From Fasciola hepatica (Eukaryota; Platyhelminthes; Trematoda; Plagiorchiida; Fasciolidae), in contig CANUEZ040000151.1 in NCBI GenBank assembly GCA_948099385.1, forward strand, positions 5,588,001-5,652,000: DNA of 64,000 nucleotides, given 5' to 3'. The notes below the pieces were generated by a model that had not been told where the DNA came from, made no database searches, and worked only from the letters and a program-made list of their open reading frames with translations. Position 1 is the first letter of the stretch, and the number at the start of each line of letters is the position of its first letter. A program made the translations under genes and the position numbers. This document shows positions 23,883 through 35,105 of this stretch, piece by piece.

Positions 23883-24569
23883 TCAACCATTTGAGCAGAT
23901 TCTTGAGAGAGATGGGGGAATCGATGAGACTGACCCGCCGATTACCACATAAGTGCGAAAGGTAAATTTGGGCAGGTGAACGGCGATGAGCCTTTGACTG
24001 TATAAAGTAGTTTTCGTAAAGGTGTTAGTCCTAGTGTGACAGGAAATGCTGAGGCGAGGGACCGGCGTGAACATCAAGGCGAACGGAAAAACCAAATAAG
24101 GACCACAGAGAGAAGAACTGGCGGTGAATATGTTGGAGGCTTCCCAAAGCACGCAAAAGGAAGCATACGGACTACCAGAGGAGAAGCAGCGGGATCTCTG
24201 GCAACCAGCAAGATAGTTAAGGTGAGGGGCTGCCGATCGAGCCACCAACTAAGACAGTCAAATCAACCGAAGGGAAATGACGGGTAAGAGAAGCAAGTCA
24301 TCGGCCACGGGCAGCTGGACAGAAAGCAGCCGAAGCGCTGAAGCGGCTGCAATAGGAATCTTGGTGCCGAGCGGCTGAAAAAGGGCCTATATAAACGACT
24401 GCATGTGTTCCATGACTTGACTTACCTGACCGTGGGAATACAAGTATCCTGCTGTGTGTTGTCGTCCTTGTTACACTAGCATATCGCGATAACTCCTTAC
24501 GACTACGCATAAAATATGACGGCCGTAAGCATGGTTTGAGGGGCCTTCCTGTTACAAAATGGGCATCAG

Positions 24570-25330
24570 CTTAAGTATCGAAAGAGGATGTTACCAACTT
24601 GTGAACAGGAACATGCTGCAACCGAAAGAGAACCGCTGGGAATCTCGTACATTCTGAAGAAGTTCAGTGATTACACCATTAGACTACTTAAAGTCCCGGA
24701 GTATTGGAGTAGTACACGCGTAGAAGCCGCAGCCCAAATTTTCCCGGATCTTGTGATTATCTTCTTATCCGAATGTCACCTGAGAGCTGGAAGATAGTTC
24801 ACTGGATAATAGAACGGTAGAGGGAAGAGAGAGAGTTAAAGATACAAATCCTGACCCTGTCTTGCATCTGGCCTTGCAGGCATGCTGGAAGATAAATCAC
24901 TGCACAATGGAAGGGGGGCATTCAGGAAGATGCGGAAGCCTTCAGGACACTAGCCTTGACTGCTTTTTGTGTTTTGTGTTTCCACTGATCTACAGTATAT
25001 GGAGCTGGGAGCTGGAATGAGGTTCAGCCTTGCGGCAATCCTTTCAGCTTGGGTAGCACAAGCCATTCCGCCATGTAAAATCTGCTGAAGTTTAAACAAC
25101 GGGACTTTTGAACCACGCTATCTACTGGCTGCCCAAAGCACATATGTGTTCAGATTATAGGTCGCTGATCCCCATCCAGCTCGAAGAAGACTCCATTTGG
25201 TGGTAAAACACCCACAAGATTTTTCACTACAAACTGCAGTATCAGCAAGTGAAACATGTCCGCAGCTGACATATTCTCGCGGGTAACAGTGCCAAATAAG
25301 GAAGACAACCGAAGAAATCGGACTGTCAGC
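24570..25330 (+). pseudogene. Gypsy RNase H remnant
   Basis: RMLPTCEQEHAATEREPLG followed by ILKKFSDYTI (24,580-24,690) matches the RNase H helix that carries the catalytic Glu (here inside ATEREPL). About 500 bases later, LQYQQVKHV and, in a shifted frame, ADIFSRVTVPNKED match the end of RNase H, where the domain closes with Ala-Asp-x-hydrophobic-Ser-Arg. The gap between them is not recognisable. No integrase is visible downstream. Confidence 0.55.
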
Positions 25331-25399
25331 ATTGCGTAAATACACACAGAGTCTGAACTGCCCCATGTCCAGAATGTTAGCCGACAATCGTCCGTCGTA

Positions 25400-26030
25400 G
25401 ACAAAACTAGCTTCAGGTGCCCACGGTATTTCCTGACGAAACCACTTTGTGAAGGGAGGCATATGAAAGACAAGCCAGGAATAACAACCCTAGTGTTGAT
25501 GCAACCTGCGTTTCACCCCTCTCCCAAAATTTATGATGTACCAATCACTGGCCATCACCCGATGTCACCGTCCATTACAACTCACAGTGTTACTGTAGAC
25601 CTATACAGTACGCCGGTTCCCTCTCCAACTGGGCCACCTGGCTAACGCCCTAGCATTCAGAAGAGCCCGAACAAATTGTTCAACCACACTCTCATTTCAT
25701 TGCACCATCGCCCGCCTCCGTCTTAACCCATCCGTCTTAGTGTCACCAGCACTTCTGGTGACTCAACCAAGCCTCTGAGCTCACCTGCTGCACTGTTCAA
25801 CTCTCCCCCGTAGTGCGTCTAGTTATCAACCAGGCCACCACGGCCTATTAGCCAGCCAGTACAGCTTCAACCCTAGAGGCTACCAATTCGTGGCCCAAGG
25901 AACAAGGCCCATGGAAGTAAAGCACATGAAAACAATCACGAAATGGTATCAACGGGCGAAATTTTACTGACCTCATGTGTAGATGTGAACCCTTTTAATC
26001 GATTTCGGCTAAATGCATTTTCATTTCCAC
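25400..26030. other. No recognised gene
   Basis: This is unassigned sequence between the gypsy remnant and RTE copy A. The last bases before the junction, TTTCATTTCCACAG, look like a splice acceptor, but they only flank the duplication breakpoint and no exon follows. Confidence 0.4.
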
Positions 26031-28211
26031 AGATTTTACAGCGCACTCTCCATTATTTCGTCTATGACGAAGTTGAACAGGAATGGAGACATAGGACATC
26101 CCTGTCGAACACCACTGATCGTTCCGAACCGACCGGATAGTTCACCGTAAACTCTAACGCGGCCAGAAGTATGAAAATACAATGATCTCAGTAGGTTCAC
26201 GAACTTCTAAGGCATACCTTTTCGATGAAGAACAATGAAAAGCGCCGTTCGATCAACTGAATCGAAGGCGCCTTCCAGGTCTAAGGAAACCATTACTGTC
26301 GGTCGGCGGTGCATGTGACGCGTTTCAAGTATTCGGCGAAGAGTAAAAATCTGGCCGATGCATCCCCGACCTGGGCGGGATCCAGCCTGCTGCTTGCGGG
26401 CTTTCCTCTCGTGAGTGGGCGTAAGACGGTGCAGCAGAATCGAGGATAACACTTTGGTGACTATCGGAATTAAGCTAATCCCACGATGATTACCACAGTC
26501 ATTGGGTATTCCCCTCTTGAAGATGGGAACAATCAATGACTCGCTCCATATTAACGGAATACGCTCCGCGTTCCAAATGTCACGGAGTAAGACGGTAACT
26601 GATCTTATCAACTGGGTGGACCAGTTTGGAAAGAACTGAGGAAAGCTCGCCGGGACCTGCCGCTTTCCCCCGCATTAGTAACCGAATACATGACTCTACT
26701 TCTACTTCTGATGGGGGCTCAAGTGATACCACCCAAGGAGTCGCAGTTGTTGACACGGGAGTAACTACACCAGCGTGCGGCCAGCTAAACTGTTCCTTGA
26801 AGTATTCGGCCCAACGGTCAAGCCTTTGCTGTTTGATATAGATGGGTTCTCCATTTATATCGCAAATCGTTTCACTGACCTGGATGCGCCGTCCACCAGT
26901 GTCACGAATAAATTTGAACAGTCTCTGACTGTTACCTGAAACAGCTGCTATTTCCATTTCTTCGGCTGCCTTCACCCACCAATTTTAGTGATTATTCTTA
27001 AGGCTTTACGTAACTTGCCTTTGTAGCTTTCTCCGCATCTTATTCATCTCCTTGCGGTTCGAGAGCTGACGCTTTTGCTCCATTATACTCAGCGACTCTT
27101 GCGAGATCCAGTGTCTTTGATGGACAACGAATCTAGGAGCATAGGCAAAACCTGCTGCCACGTGCATCGCCTTTTTCATATGAGCCCAATGCTCATCTAC
27201 ATCACTGTTCGTCGTAGATCCTAGCTCATGTGCTAACTTCTGCTCATAACGGGTGCGTACTTCTGGATCACACAAACGTTGCACGGCTAATCGGGTTTGC
27301 GGTTTGCGACGATGACCATGGAGCTGCAGAGATAATCGCATTAAAACTAATGCACTGTCAGCCTATATGTACGTGGACCAGTAAGATGTACAGTTCTGAG
27401 CAGAACTGCGCCAGCGGTAGCTTACGGCGATATGATCAATTTGACTAAAAGTACCTGTAGAGTTAGAGCGCCATGTCGCTGTGCGACGCGAGCTGTGTCG
27501 GAAATTGGTGATAGACAAGAACAATTGATTGTCTGCATAAAACTGGAGAAGTCTATCCCCGTTATCTATACGCTCAGCGGGTAAAGCACAACGCCCACCT
27601 AAACAGGCTTCTGACGCACTGAGTTTACAAACTTGTGCATTGAAATCGCCAGCTAGCACTACAATGTCAGAACATTTGCTCCTGCGAACGAGAGTGGCGA
27701 GTTTTTCATGGAACTCATGTTTCTGCGCGTCTGAGCTGCAGTCTGTTGGGGTGTGTGCCGAGATCACAAACAAATTGCGCCTAACACAACTATCCTTTCG
27801 AACGCCAACCGACCCCTGGAGTCTCACAGCACATGAACGACTGTTAACAGGGATCCAGTCTAAAAGGGCAGCCTCAGCCTTCTCAGTCAAGACTATTCCT
27901 ACAACACGTTGACCCACAACTCTAGCTGCTTCGTCTCCTGAGGTGCGCAAGAAATACCTCGATAAGATACCAGGAGCAGTTAGTTGAATCACACTGCTCG
28001 AATCCTGGATACGCGTTTCGCTTAAGCAGCAGACATCAATCTTCACAGAATCTAATGTGAGGGCTAGGTACGCCTACTGACCGGGCTGCATGAGTGTACG
28101 CACGTTGAAGGAGCCGGGATTCAGAGGCTGACGAGGCTTGAGAAAATGTGAGTTACGAGACAAAGGATTATTCCCGACACTATTTGACAATGAATCGTTG
28201 CGAGTATCGAC
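26031..28211 (+). repeat. Long inverted repeat, left arm (2,181 bp)
   Basis: The left arm is the reverse complement of 35,718-37,898 without any gap, since paired coordinates sum to 63,929 at both ends and in the middle. In the stretches I compared base by base I found two mismatches (28,082/35,847 and 26,715/37,214). The arms are separated by 7.5 kb. Confidence 0.9.
27363..28046 (-). pseudogene. RTE-like endonuclease, copy A
   Basis: This 227-codon open frame is an APE-type endonuclease that would nick target DNA. It runs from KIDVCCLSETRIQ (catalytic Glu in SETR) through RRNLFVISAHTPTDCSS and DIVVLAGDFNAQV (metal-binding GDFN) to GTFSQIDHIAVSYRW near the C-terminus, where the catalytic Asp-His lies. 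It ends at a TAG directly after STYI; the linker continues in the same frame after it. It is identical in protein sequence to copy D where I compared them, while copy B differs at four residues (for example VVG/GVG and ADNQ/ADNR). Confidence 0.8.
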
Positions 28212-29043
28212 CGTGTTATCAATGGAAGCATTTTGAGTGGATAGATGGGTCAAAGAGGGTGGTTAGGGACAGAAGACAAAGGTTGAATAAAACAGAGGTA
28301 ACTCTGAGCAGTAGCCCACTTATCACTACCCACCCCGCTCGATGCAATGGGCAGCGCGGTCTTGATTATCCTGCGCGACGACCGATGCAGTATGGAATTC
28401 TCTATATTCGTGCAGTTCATGGGAGATGTTGGACGGGTACTGCTAGGGTGCCCAGCCTCAAAGCAGGAGAACGGTTAGGATTCTCATCCAAAGCCTTTAG
28501 TTCTAACGAGAACCTATCCGCAAGGCAGCGGGATGGCTTGGTGGAAGCCCATTTGCTTGGATCAATTATTCTTCCACTGATTTTGCCGATTGAGCTGCCA
28601 GCTTAAATCGACCCCCAACCTGGAGGACCAGGAGACTGAACTCTGTCTGACCTCTACCCATTAACCTGTCAGGTATGATTGCATCTCCGGCTAAAAAAGC
28701 CATCCTGTATAGCTCTTTGGGTCATAGAGGCGCGCAAGCCATCACAGCACGTCAAGGTGCAGTCTCGTCGTGATGGTATGCATTGCAAAACCGTTACTTA
28801 TTATTCCTGACGCATGGTCTTTTCAGGAAATTCATGTTTCCGTAAAGGCAATTATTGACCGTACAGTGTTGAACTGTAAAGCAAGCCCCACTTATCACTG
28901 TCTTTCTCATCATGTTGCACGTTGAATTAGAAGGTATGAACACAGAAGACAGACAGGGAATGGACCTACACGGGTGGGAAAAGGAAACAATGCCCTAGTA
29001 ACCAACACAAAATACACAGTCTAACTGTACAAAAACGCATTGA

Positions 29044-29325
29044 TCAATCATTCTGATTCGAAAGAAAGTAACAACACGATTGCCAGTGTTCACGGTTCGC
29101 TGCCATATCCTTCAGTATCTCCAGCCAACTGGTTGATGGATCTTTTGGACCCCAACCACGAAGACGTGAGGCACCTACTTTTCCTAATCCCGCTGTACAT
29201 TTTCTCATTCCTCGCTGCCACGTCATCTGTTGACCTCTACTTGGTCTCTTCCACTCCTTAGGAGGAACGGAGAATAGGACACGGTACGGTAGACGTGTGT
29301 TTGTCATACGTAACACATGCCCCAA
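29044..29325 (-). pseudogene. RTE-like C-terminal domain, copy B
   Basis: The open frame begins GHVLRMTNTRLPYRV and ends TSWLEILKDMAANREHWQS, two blocks that close the RTE-type polyprotein. Upstream on minus ETWSLRAEDIRRLEVFDH and WSSRVGNAEV, from about 29,510, belong to the same region. A matching segment lies in copy C at 32,944-33,165. The function of this region in RTE elements is not settled. Confidence 0.65.
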
Positions 29326-29502
29326 TCAACGAAGTCTACTAAGTTGGATACGCTGTGACAAAACGTTCTCCGAATTAGTACCCAATACTCAGTTTCTGAC
29401 CTCAGCATTGCCTACTCGGCTACTCCACCCGATCTTAGCGATACTACGTAAACATCCGTGGTCGAAAACCTCAAGACGACGAATATCTTCAGCACGCAGA
29501 CT

Positions 29503-30510
29503 CTAAGTTTCACAATCATACAAAACTGAACGCACTGCAGCACAGTATACACGACCTTTCAACTTCAGTGACATATCAGGTCGGCGCCACAAGTGCTTCA
29601 GTCCAGCGTACGCCGCTCGAGCTTTGGATATCCGCGTGCTCACCTCTACTACAGAGCTCCCATCCGTCGTCACGCTGCTGCCGAGGTAGGTGGAGTGGTC
29701 GACAACTGACAGCACCTCCCGATCGAGCATCAGGTTCGGAATCGTTGACGTCCAGTCTTGTAACATCACTTTACACTTTGAAGGTGCAAAGCGCATGCCG
29801 TATAGAGCTACAGCTCTTGAGAGTCTATCTAGTGCATGTTTTGTGGATTCGAACAAGCAGACGACGTCGTCCGCGTAATCTAGGTCACATAGCTTTCCCC
29901 TATTTCCTAGTTCGACGCCTACATCCCGAAGATTTTACAGCGCACTCTCCATTATTTCGTCTATGACGAAGTTGAACAGGAATGGAGACATAGGACATCC
30001 CTGTCGAACACCACTGATCGTTCCGAACCGACCGGATAGTTCACCGTAAACTCTAACGCGGCCAGAAGTATGAGAATACAATGATCTCAGTAGGTTCACG
30101 AACTTCTAAGGCATACCTTTTCGATGAAGAACAATGAAAAGCGCCGTTCGATCAACTGAATCGAAGGCGCCTTCCAGGTCTAAGGAAACCATTACTGTCG
30201 GTCGGCGGTGCATGTGACGCGTTTCAAGTATTCGGCGAAGAGTAAAAATCTGGCCGATGCATCCCCGACCTGGGCGGAATCCAGCCTGCTGCTTGCGGGC
30301 TTTCCTCTCGCGAGTGGGCGTAAGACGGTGCAGCAGAATCGAGGATAACACTTTGGTGACTATCGGAATTAAGCTAATCCCACGATGATTACCACAGTCA
30401 TTGGGTATTCCCCTCTTGAAGATGGGAACAATCAATGACTCGCTCCATATTAACGGAATACGCTCCGCGTTCCAAATGTCACGGAGTAAGACGGTAACTG
30501 ATCTTATCAA
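29503..30510 (-). pseudogene. RTE-like reverse transcriptase, copy B
   Basis: RT reads WNAERIPLIWSESLIVPIFK, NHRGISLIPIVTKVLSSILL, KQQAGFRPGRGCIGQIFTL and MVSLDLEGAFDSVDRTAL (first catalytic Asp kept). After a TAG come YGELSGRFGTISGVRQGCP, MSPFLFNFVIDEIM, another stop, then CDLDYADDVVCLF at about 29,860 with the catalytic pair intact. KCKVMLQDW and TYLGSSVTTDG, then RRPDMSLKLKGRVYCAAVR, lead into the thumb. It would copy the element RNA at the nick. The Phe in GFRPG is Ser in A and D. Confidence 0.8.
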
Positions 30511-31183
30511 CTGGGTGGACCAGTTTGGAAAGAACTGAGGAAAGCTCGCCGGGACCTGCCGCTTTCCCCCGCATTAGTAACCGAATACATGACTCTACTT
30601 CTACTTCTGATGGGGGCTCAAGTGATACCACCCAAGGAGTCGCAGTTGTTGACACGGGAGTAACTACACCAGCGTGCGGCCAGCTAAACTGTTCCTTGAA
30701 GTATTCGGCCCAACGGTCAAGCCTTTGCTGTTTGATATAGATGGGTTCTCCATTTATATCGCAAATCGTTTCACTGACCTGGATGCGCCGTCCACCAGTG
30801 TCACGAATAAATTTGAACAGTCTCTGACTGTTACCTGAAACAGCTGCTATTTCCATTTCTTCGGCTGCCTTCACCCACCAATTTTAGTGATTATTCTTAA
30901 GGCTTTACGTAACTTGCCTTTGTAGCTTTCTCCGCATCTTATTCATCTCCTTGCGGTTCGAGAGCTGACGCTTTTGCTCCATTATACTCAGCGACTCTTG
31001 CGAGATCCAGTGTCGTTGATGGACAACGGATCTAGGAGCACAGGCAAAACCTGCTGCCACGTGCATCGCCTTTTTCATATGAGCCCAATGCTCATCTACA
31101 TCACTGTTCGTCGTAGATCCTAGCTCATGTGCTAACTTCTGCTCATAACGGGTGCGTACTTCTGGATCACACAAACGTTGCAC
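30479..31183 (-). pseudogene. RTE-like linker between endonuclease and RT, copy B
   Basis: Two open islands in one frame (31,183-30,905 and 30,874-30,479) connect endonuclease and RT. The first has KPQTRLAVQRLCDPEVRTR and is rich in Lys/Arg/Gln. The second has ISVSETICD-like and LFKFIRDTGGRR segments followed by LMRGKAAGPGELSSVLSKL, the RT entry block in RTE elements (GKAxGPDEL, with Gly where Asp is usual). Two TAA codons separate the islands and are shared with A and D. A frameshift after DKISYRLTP separates them from RT. Confidence 0.7.
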
Positions 31184-31261
31184 GGCTAATCGGGTTTGCG
31201 GTTTGCGACGATGACCATGGAGCTACAGAGATAATCGCATTAAAACTAATGCACTGTCAGC

Positions 31262-31945
31262 CTATATGTACGTGGACCAGTAAGATGTACAGTTCTGAGC
31301 AGAACTGCGCCAGCGGTAGCTTACGGCGATATGATCAATTTGACTCAAAGTACCTGTAGAGTTAGAGCGCCATGTCGCTGTGCGACGCGAGCTGTGTCGG
31401 AAATTGGTGATAGACAAGAACAATCGATTGTCTGCACAAAACTGGAGAAGTCTATCCCCGTTATCTATACGCTCAGCGGGTAAAGCACAACGCCCACCTA
31501 AACAGGCTTCTGACGCACTGAGTTTACAAACTTGTGCATTGAAATCGCCAGCTAGCACTACAATGTCAGAACATTTGCTCCTGCGAACGAGAGTGGCGAG
31601 TTTTTCATGGAACTCATGTTTCTGCGCGTCTGAGCTGCAGTCTGTTGGGGTGTGTGCCGAGATCACAAACAAATTGCGCCTAACACAACTATCCTTTCGA
31701 ACGCCAACCGACCCCTGGAGTCTCACAGCACATGAACGACTGTTAACAGGGATCCAGTCTAAAAGGGCAGCCTCAGCCTTCTCAGTCAAGACTATTCCTA
31801 CACCACGTTGACCCACAACTCTAGCTGCTTCGTCTCCTGAGGTGCGCAAGAAATACCTCGATAAGATACCAGGAGCAGTTAGTTGAATCACACTGCTCGA
31901 ATCCTGGATACGCGTTTCGCTTAAGCAGCAGACATCAATCTTCAC
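31262..31945 (-). pseudogene. RTE-like endonuclease, copy B
   Basis: This is the same 227-codon domain as in copy A, with SETR, GDFNA and QIDHIAV motifs intact. Differences from A and D are few (for instance Gly in RGVG and Cys in QFCADNR). The reading frame ends at the TAG after STYI, exactly as in A and D. The nuclease fold itself looks undamaged; what is lost is its connection to RT. Confidence 0.8.
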
Positions 31946-32760
31946 AGAATCTAATGTGAGGGCTAGGTACGCCTACTGACCGGGCTGCATGAGTGTACGC
32001 ACGTTGAAGGAGCCGGGATTCAGAGGCTGACGAGGCTTGAGAAAATGTGAGTTACCAGTCAGAGGATTATTCCCGACACTATTTGACAATGAATCGTTGC
32101 GAGTATCGACCGTGTTATCAATGGGAGCATTGTGAGTCGATAGATGGGGCAAAGAGGGGTGGTTAGGGACAGAAGACAAAGGTTGAATAAAACAGAGGTA
32201 ACTCTGAGAAGTAGCCCACTTATCACTACCCACCCCGCTCGATGCAATGGGCAGCGCGGTCTTGATTATCCTGCGCGACGACCGATGCAGTATGGAATTC
32301 TTTATATTCGTGCAGTTCATGGGAGATGTTGGACGGGTACTGCTAGGGTGCCCAGCCTCAAAGCAGGAGAACGGTTAGGATTCTCATCCAAAGCCTTTAG
32401 TTCTAACGAGAACCTATCCGCAAGGCAGCGGGATGGCTTGGTGGAAGCCCATTTGCTTGGATCAATTATTCTTCCACTGATTTTGCCGATTGAGCTGCCA
32501 GCTTAAATCGACCCCCAACCTGGAGGACCAGGAGACTGAACTCTGTCTGACCTCTACCCATTAACCTGTCAGGTATGATTGCATCTCCGGCTAAAAAAGC
32601 CATCCTGTATAGCTCTTTGGGTCATAGAGGCGCGCAAGCCATCACAGCACGTCAAGGTGCAGTCTCGTCGTGATGGTATGCATTGCAAAACCGTTACTTA
32701 TTATTCCTGACGCATGGTCTTTTCAGGAAATTCATGTTTCCGTAAAGGCAATTATTGACC

Positions 32761-33228
32761 GTACAGTGTTGAACTGTAAAGCAAGCCCCACTTATCACTG
32801 TCTTTCTCATCATGTTGCACGTTGAATTAGAAGGTATGAACACAGAAGACAGACAGGGAATGGACCTACACGGGTGGGAAAAGGAAACAATGCCCTAGTA
32901 ACCAACACAAAATACACAGTCTAACTGTACAAAAACGCATTGATCAATCATTCTGATTCGAAAGAAAGTAACAACACGATTGCCAGTGTTCACGGTTCGC
33001 TGCCATATCCTTCAGTATCTCCAGCCAACTGGTTGATGGATCTTTTGGACCCCAACCACGAAGACGTGAGGCACCTACTTTTCCTAATCCCGCTGTACAT
33101 TTTCTCATTTCTCGCTGCCACGTCATCTGTCGACTTCCACGCGGTTTTTTCCGCTCCCATGACTTTTCAACTTTAGTGAGGTATAAGTTCGGTGCCACAA
33201 GTGCTTCAGTCCGGAGTACGCCGGAGAA
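32761..33228 (-). mobile_element. RTE-like copy C, 3' end with internal deletion
   Basis: On minus, AYSGLKHLWHRTYTSLKLK (33,225-33,165) matches the thumb segment of copy B. It is joined after a deletion to RQMTWQREMRKCTAGLGKVG and the end block TSWLEILKDMAANREHWQS. The 3' non-coding end follows to about 32,761. Upstream it abuts a CR1-like RT end. A 154-codon frame (33,408-32,944) runs through both elements, but the thumb segment is read out of frame there, so it is not a real fusion gene. Confidence 0.65.
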
Positions 33229-34145
33229 TAAGTTGAGGTGCTCTAAGCGCTCGTCATAAGTTTTTCCTCTCACCATGCGAAAAAACCTAGTGAATCGTTT
33301 CTGGATCTTCTGTAGTACTTGCCTATCCCAAACCAGATATGGACTCCATGCCTGGACACAGTTCTCCAAGTGAAACTTTACGAGAGCCTTGTACAGTGGA
33401 AGAAGCACCGATGGTCTTCTAGGGCTGATTGTTCGACGGAGCTAGCAGAGCGCCCTGGAAGCGGTTTTTGCCGCTTTTTCATACTGGGTTTTGGGTTGGA
33501 AAGCAGCCCCAACTATGGCCCTCAAGCCCTGTACCACACGTTTTACCGGTTCTGTTACCCTCACGCCTTCAATTTCCAGTACCCTTAATGTGAGGTAACC
33601 CCTTACTAACCAGGTGTACACACTTGTGCATGTCCCACTTCGCAGCCCATTCTTGGACTCTGTCCAGGCCCCCCGAACTGATTAGTGGTTGACTACTCAT
33701 ATTTTTCACATCGTTGGCAAACTTGGAACAGGAGTTTCTAGACCATTTTCGAAGTCAGTTACATACAAGAGGGGGTATACTACCTAGCGTGCGTCCGGCC
33801 GGAGATAAGCTTTCCCCTTCTCTTACTTGAAAGGTCGCGCCAAACAAAAATCCCCTAATCCATGTCATCAACTGGTCCGACAGTCTAAACCCTCGACGTT
33901 TCTCCATAAGCAGACGGTGGTTTACTGAGTCGAAAGCCTTCTGGAAATCCAGGTAAAAGACCCCAACTCGCTCCCCATCGTCTAATCTCCTGGCCACTTT
34001 CTCCAAACAGCGCGGGACATTCAAAAGACACGAGCGTTCCTGAACGGATCCTTGCTGGGATTACTGGACAAGGCTGCGCTGCTTTGGGTGCAACAGGTAC
34101 CGTCCAATCACTGAAGAGGTGCTGGTGTAAAGCATCACTCAGCAA
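33229..34145 (-). pseudogene. CR1-like reverse transcriptase fragment
   Basis: RT blocks on minus are CLEKVARRLDDGERVGVFYL, LDFQKAFDSVNHRLLMEK (first catalytic Asp present), FRLSDQLMTWIRGFLFGATF and VREGESLSPAGR. After stops and a loss of the FADD region come LYKALVKFHLENCVQAWSPY and RFTRFFRMVRGKTYDERL near 33,400-33,240, the typical end of CR1-like RT. About 300 bases in the middle are poorly readable. It is similar in wording to the fragment at 1-395 and differs from the CR1-like elements at 4.7 and 46.8 kb. Inactive. Confidence 0.75.
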
Positions 34146-34320
34146 TTGTGGAATGAATGGAGAGTCTTGAAGTCTTGAAGTACTACACGGGTTCCAGGCT
34201 TTGAGCCCAATTGTCCCGGTTCTTTAGGAAATCTTTGATCTTCTGTCGGATTCACCGAGCTGAAACGAGAGTAAAAAGAAGCGGAGCGGGGGTGGCAGCG
34301 AAAACAAGATACATATAACC

Positions 34321-35105
34321 TCATTCAGTGTCACACTGTGGACAGTGCCTTAAGCTGAGTGGGGTGCGGCATTCATGAACATATATGCGATAAAAGACGA
34401 CTATTTTGTTTGTTTGTTTTTTGACAAAGGGAATTATTGGGAGAGACCCAGGTAGAGGTCTAGCTTTTTCTTGAAGATAGTTTTGTTCTGCGAGAGAACA
34501 ATATCTTCCGGAAGTGCATTCCACATGGTAATAACCCTATAGCTAAAAAAGTTAATCCTTAGTGAAGTGCGTGGCCTCGGTTTGAAAACTGTTCTGCTGT
34601 GACCACGGAGAGAGGAGGCTGGACAGACGGAGAAGAAGTAATCGCTTTGACCTGTTTCAAAAAGGTGAAACATCAAAAACAGATCACCTCTTACGCGTCT
34701 TACGTCAAGGGGATAGAGGTTGAGGAGTGAGAGGCGGACGGGATAAGGTAGATGGGATAGACCACGTATTGCCTTGGTGGAGGCCCGCTGAACCCTTTCT
34801 AGGATCTCACGGTCTCGGACAAGACCAGAGTGCACTATCTGACTACCGTACTCCAGCAGAGGTCGGATATAAGTGCCGAAAATTATGGGGAAATCATCCT
34901 TAAATATGCGCGGGAAGGACCTTCGAATCATGTTTAGAACTCGAAAGGCAGACTTGCTCGCAAGTTCGTGATGATGAGAGAAGGATAAGTTTCAATCTAA
35001 CCAGAAACCGAGCACCTTGTGTCGGTCAACCCTTGGCAGAGTGGCTGCTCCATTAATGGAAAACATGTGACCAGTCTCTCTGCCGAAAGACATGCTCACG
35101 CATTT
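34321..35105 (-). pseudogene. CR1-like RT C-terminal half
   Basis: From 35,105 on minus the frame reads TGHMFSINGAATL, VDRHKVLGFWLD (the thumb block around a conserved Leu-Gly), one TGA stop, then FSHHHELASKSAF and an open run of 165 codons (34,931-34,434). The latter contains LEYGSQIVHSGLV, ERVQRASTKAIRGLSHLPY, RLSLLNLYPLDVRRVRGDLF and FFSYRVITMWNALPEDIV, the usual C-terminal end of CR1-like elements. It is cut at 35,105 by the microsatellite tail of RTE copy E. The left end down to 34,321 is 3' non-coding sequence. Confidence 0.8.

Larger units (their letters stand above)
22400..25400 (+). mobile_element. Second Ty3/gypsy element, heavily decayed
   Basis: On plus, gag zinc-finger, RT and RNase H traces lie in the order expected of a Ty3/gypsy element, and all are broken. 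At 22,594 CHSCGQLHL resembles the start of a CCHC zinc finger. RT traces lie at 23,107-23,882, RNase H traces at 24,570-24,690, and the RNase H end at 25,215-25,310. The RT wording differs from that of the 10-17 kb element, so this is another lineage. No LTRs could be paired, and no integrase was found. Confidence 0.7.
26031..28860 (-). mobile_element. RTE-like retrotransposon copy A, 3' truncated
   Basis: Reading minus from about 28,860 there is a 5' non-coding region. Endonuclease follows (28,046-27,363), then a linker (27,341-27,006 and 26,975-26,580) and the first half of RT (26,611-26,207, and on to 26,031). It stops abruptly within the codons after FVIDEIMESAL, before the YADD motif. 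Loss of the 3' half is unusual for elements that insert by target-primed reverse transcription, which normally lose the 5' end. This copy is the left arm of a direct duplication with copy B and of an inverted repeat with copy D. Frame-breaking lesions are the same as in B and D. Confidence 0.85.
26031..29230 (+). repeat. Direct duplication, left unit (3.2 kb)
   Basis: Matches 29,930-33,130 in the same orientation with an offset of 3,899, changing to 3,900 after a single extra G in the right unit near 32,157. The units start at the shared AGATTTTACAGCGC. They end after CGTCATCTGT, beyond which the two diverge abruptly though both remain RTE sequence. Each unit spans the front half of one RTE copy plus the 3' end of the next copy upstream. 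Confidence 0.85.
28861..32760 (-). mobile_element. RTE-like retrotransposon copy B, nearly full length
   Basis: This is the longest RTE copy, about 3.9 kb on minus: 5' non-coding (about 32,760-31,950), endonuclease (31,945-31,262), linker (31,183-30,905 and 30,874-30,479), RT (30,510-29,503) and C-terminal region (to 29,044). A 3' end at about 28,861-28,887 matches the tailed end of copy E. Unlike A and D it keeps YADD and the C-terminal domain. It starts where copy C ends and is followed directly by the start of copy A, so the three lie head to tail. Several stops and a frameshift make it inactive. Confidence 0.85.
29930..33130 (+). repeat. Direct duplication, right unit (3.2 kb)
   Basis: This is the partner of 26,031-29,230. 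The left edge lies inside RT of copy B, so B continues normally past the edge while A is cut. The right edge lies inside the C-terminal region of copy C. Both edges falling within RTE sequence fits unequal crossing-over between neighbouring RTE copies. Confidence 0.85.

Noticed and set aside
26017..26030. TTTCATTTCCACAG as a splice acceptor
   Set aside because: It only abuts the duplication breakpoint, and the sequence after it is antisense RTE; no exon or donor was found.
27640..27912. 90-codon plus frame repeated at 31,380-31,811 and, inverted, at 36,017-36,289
   Set aside because: Conservation follows from the RTE endonuclease on the opposite strand; it recurs because the element recurs.
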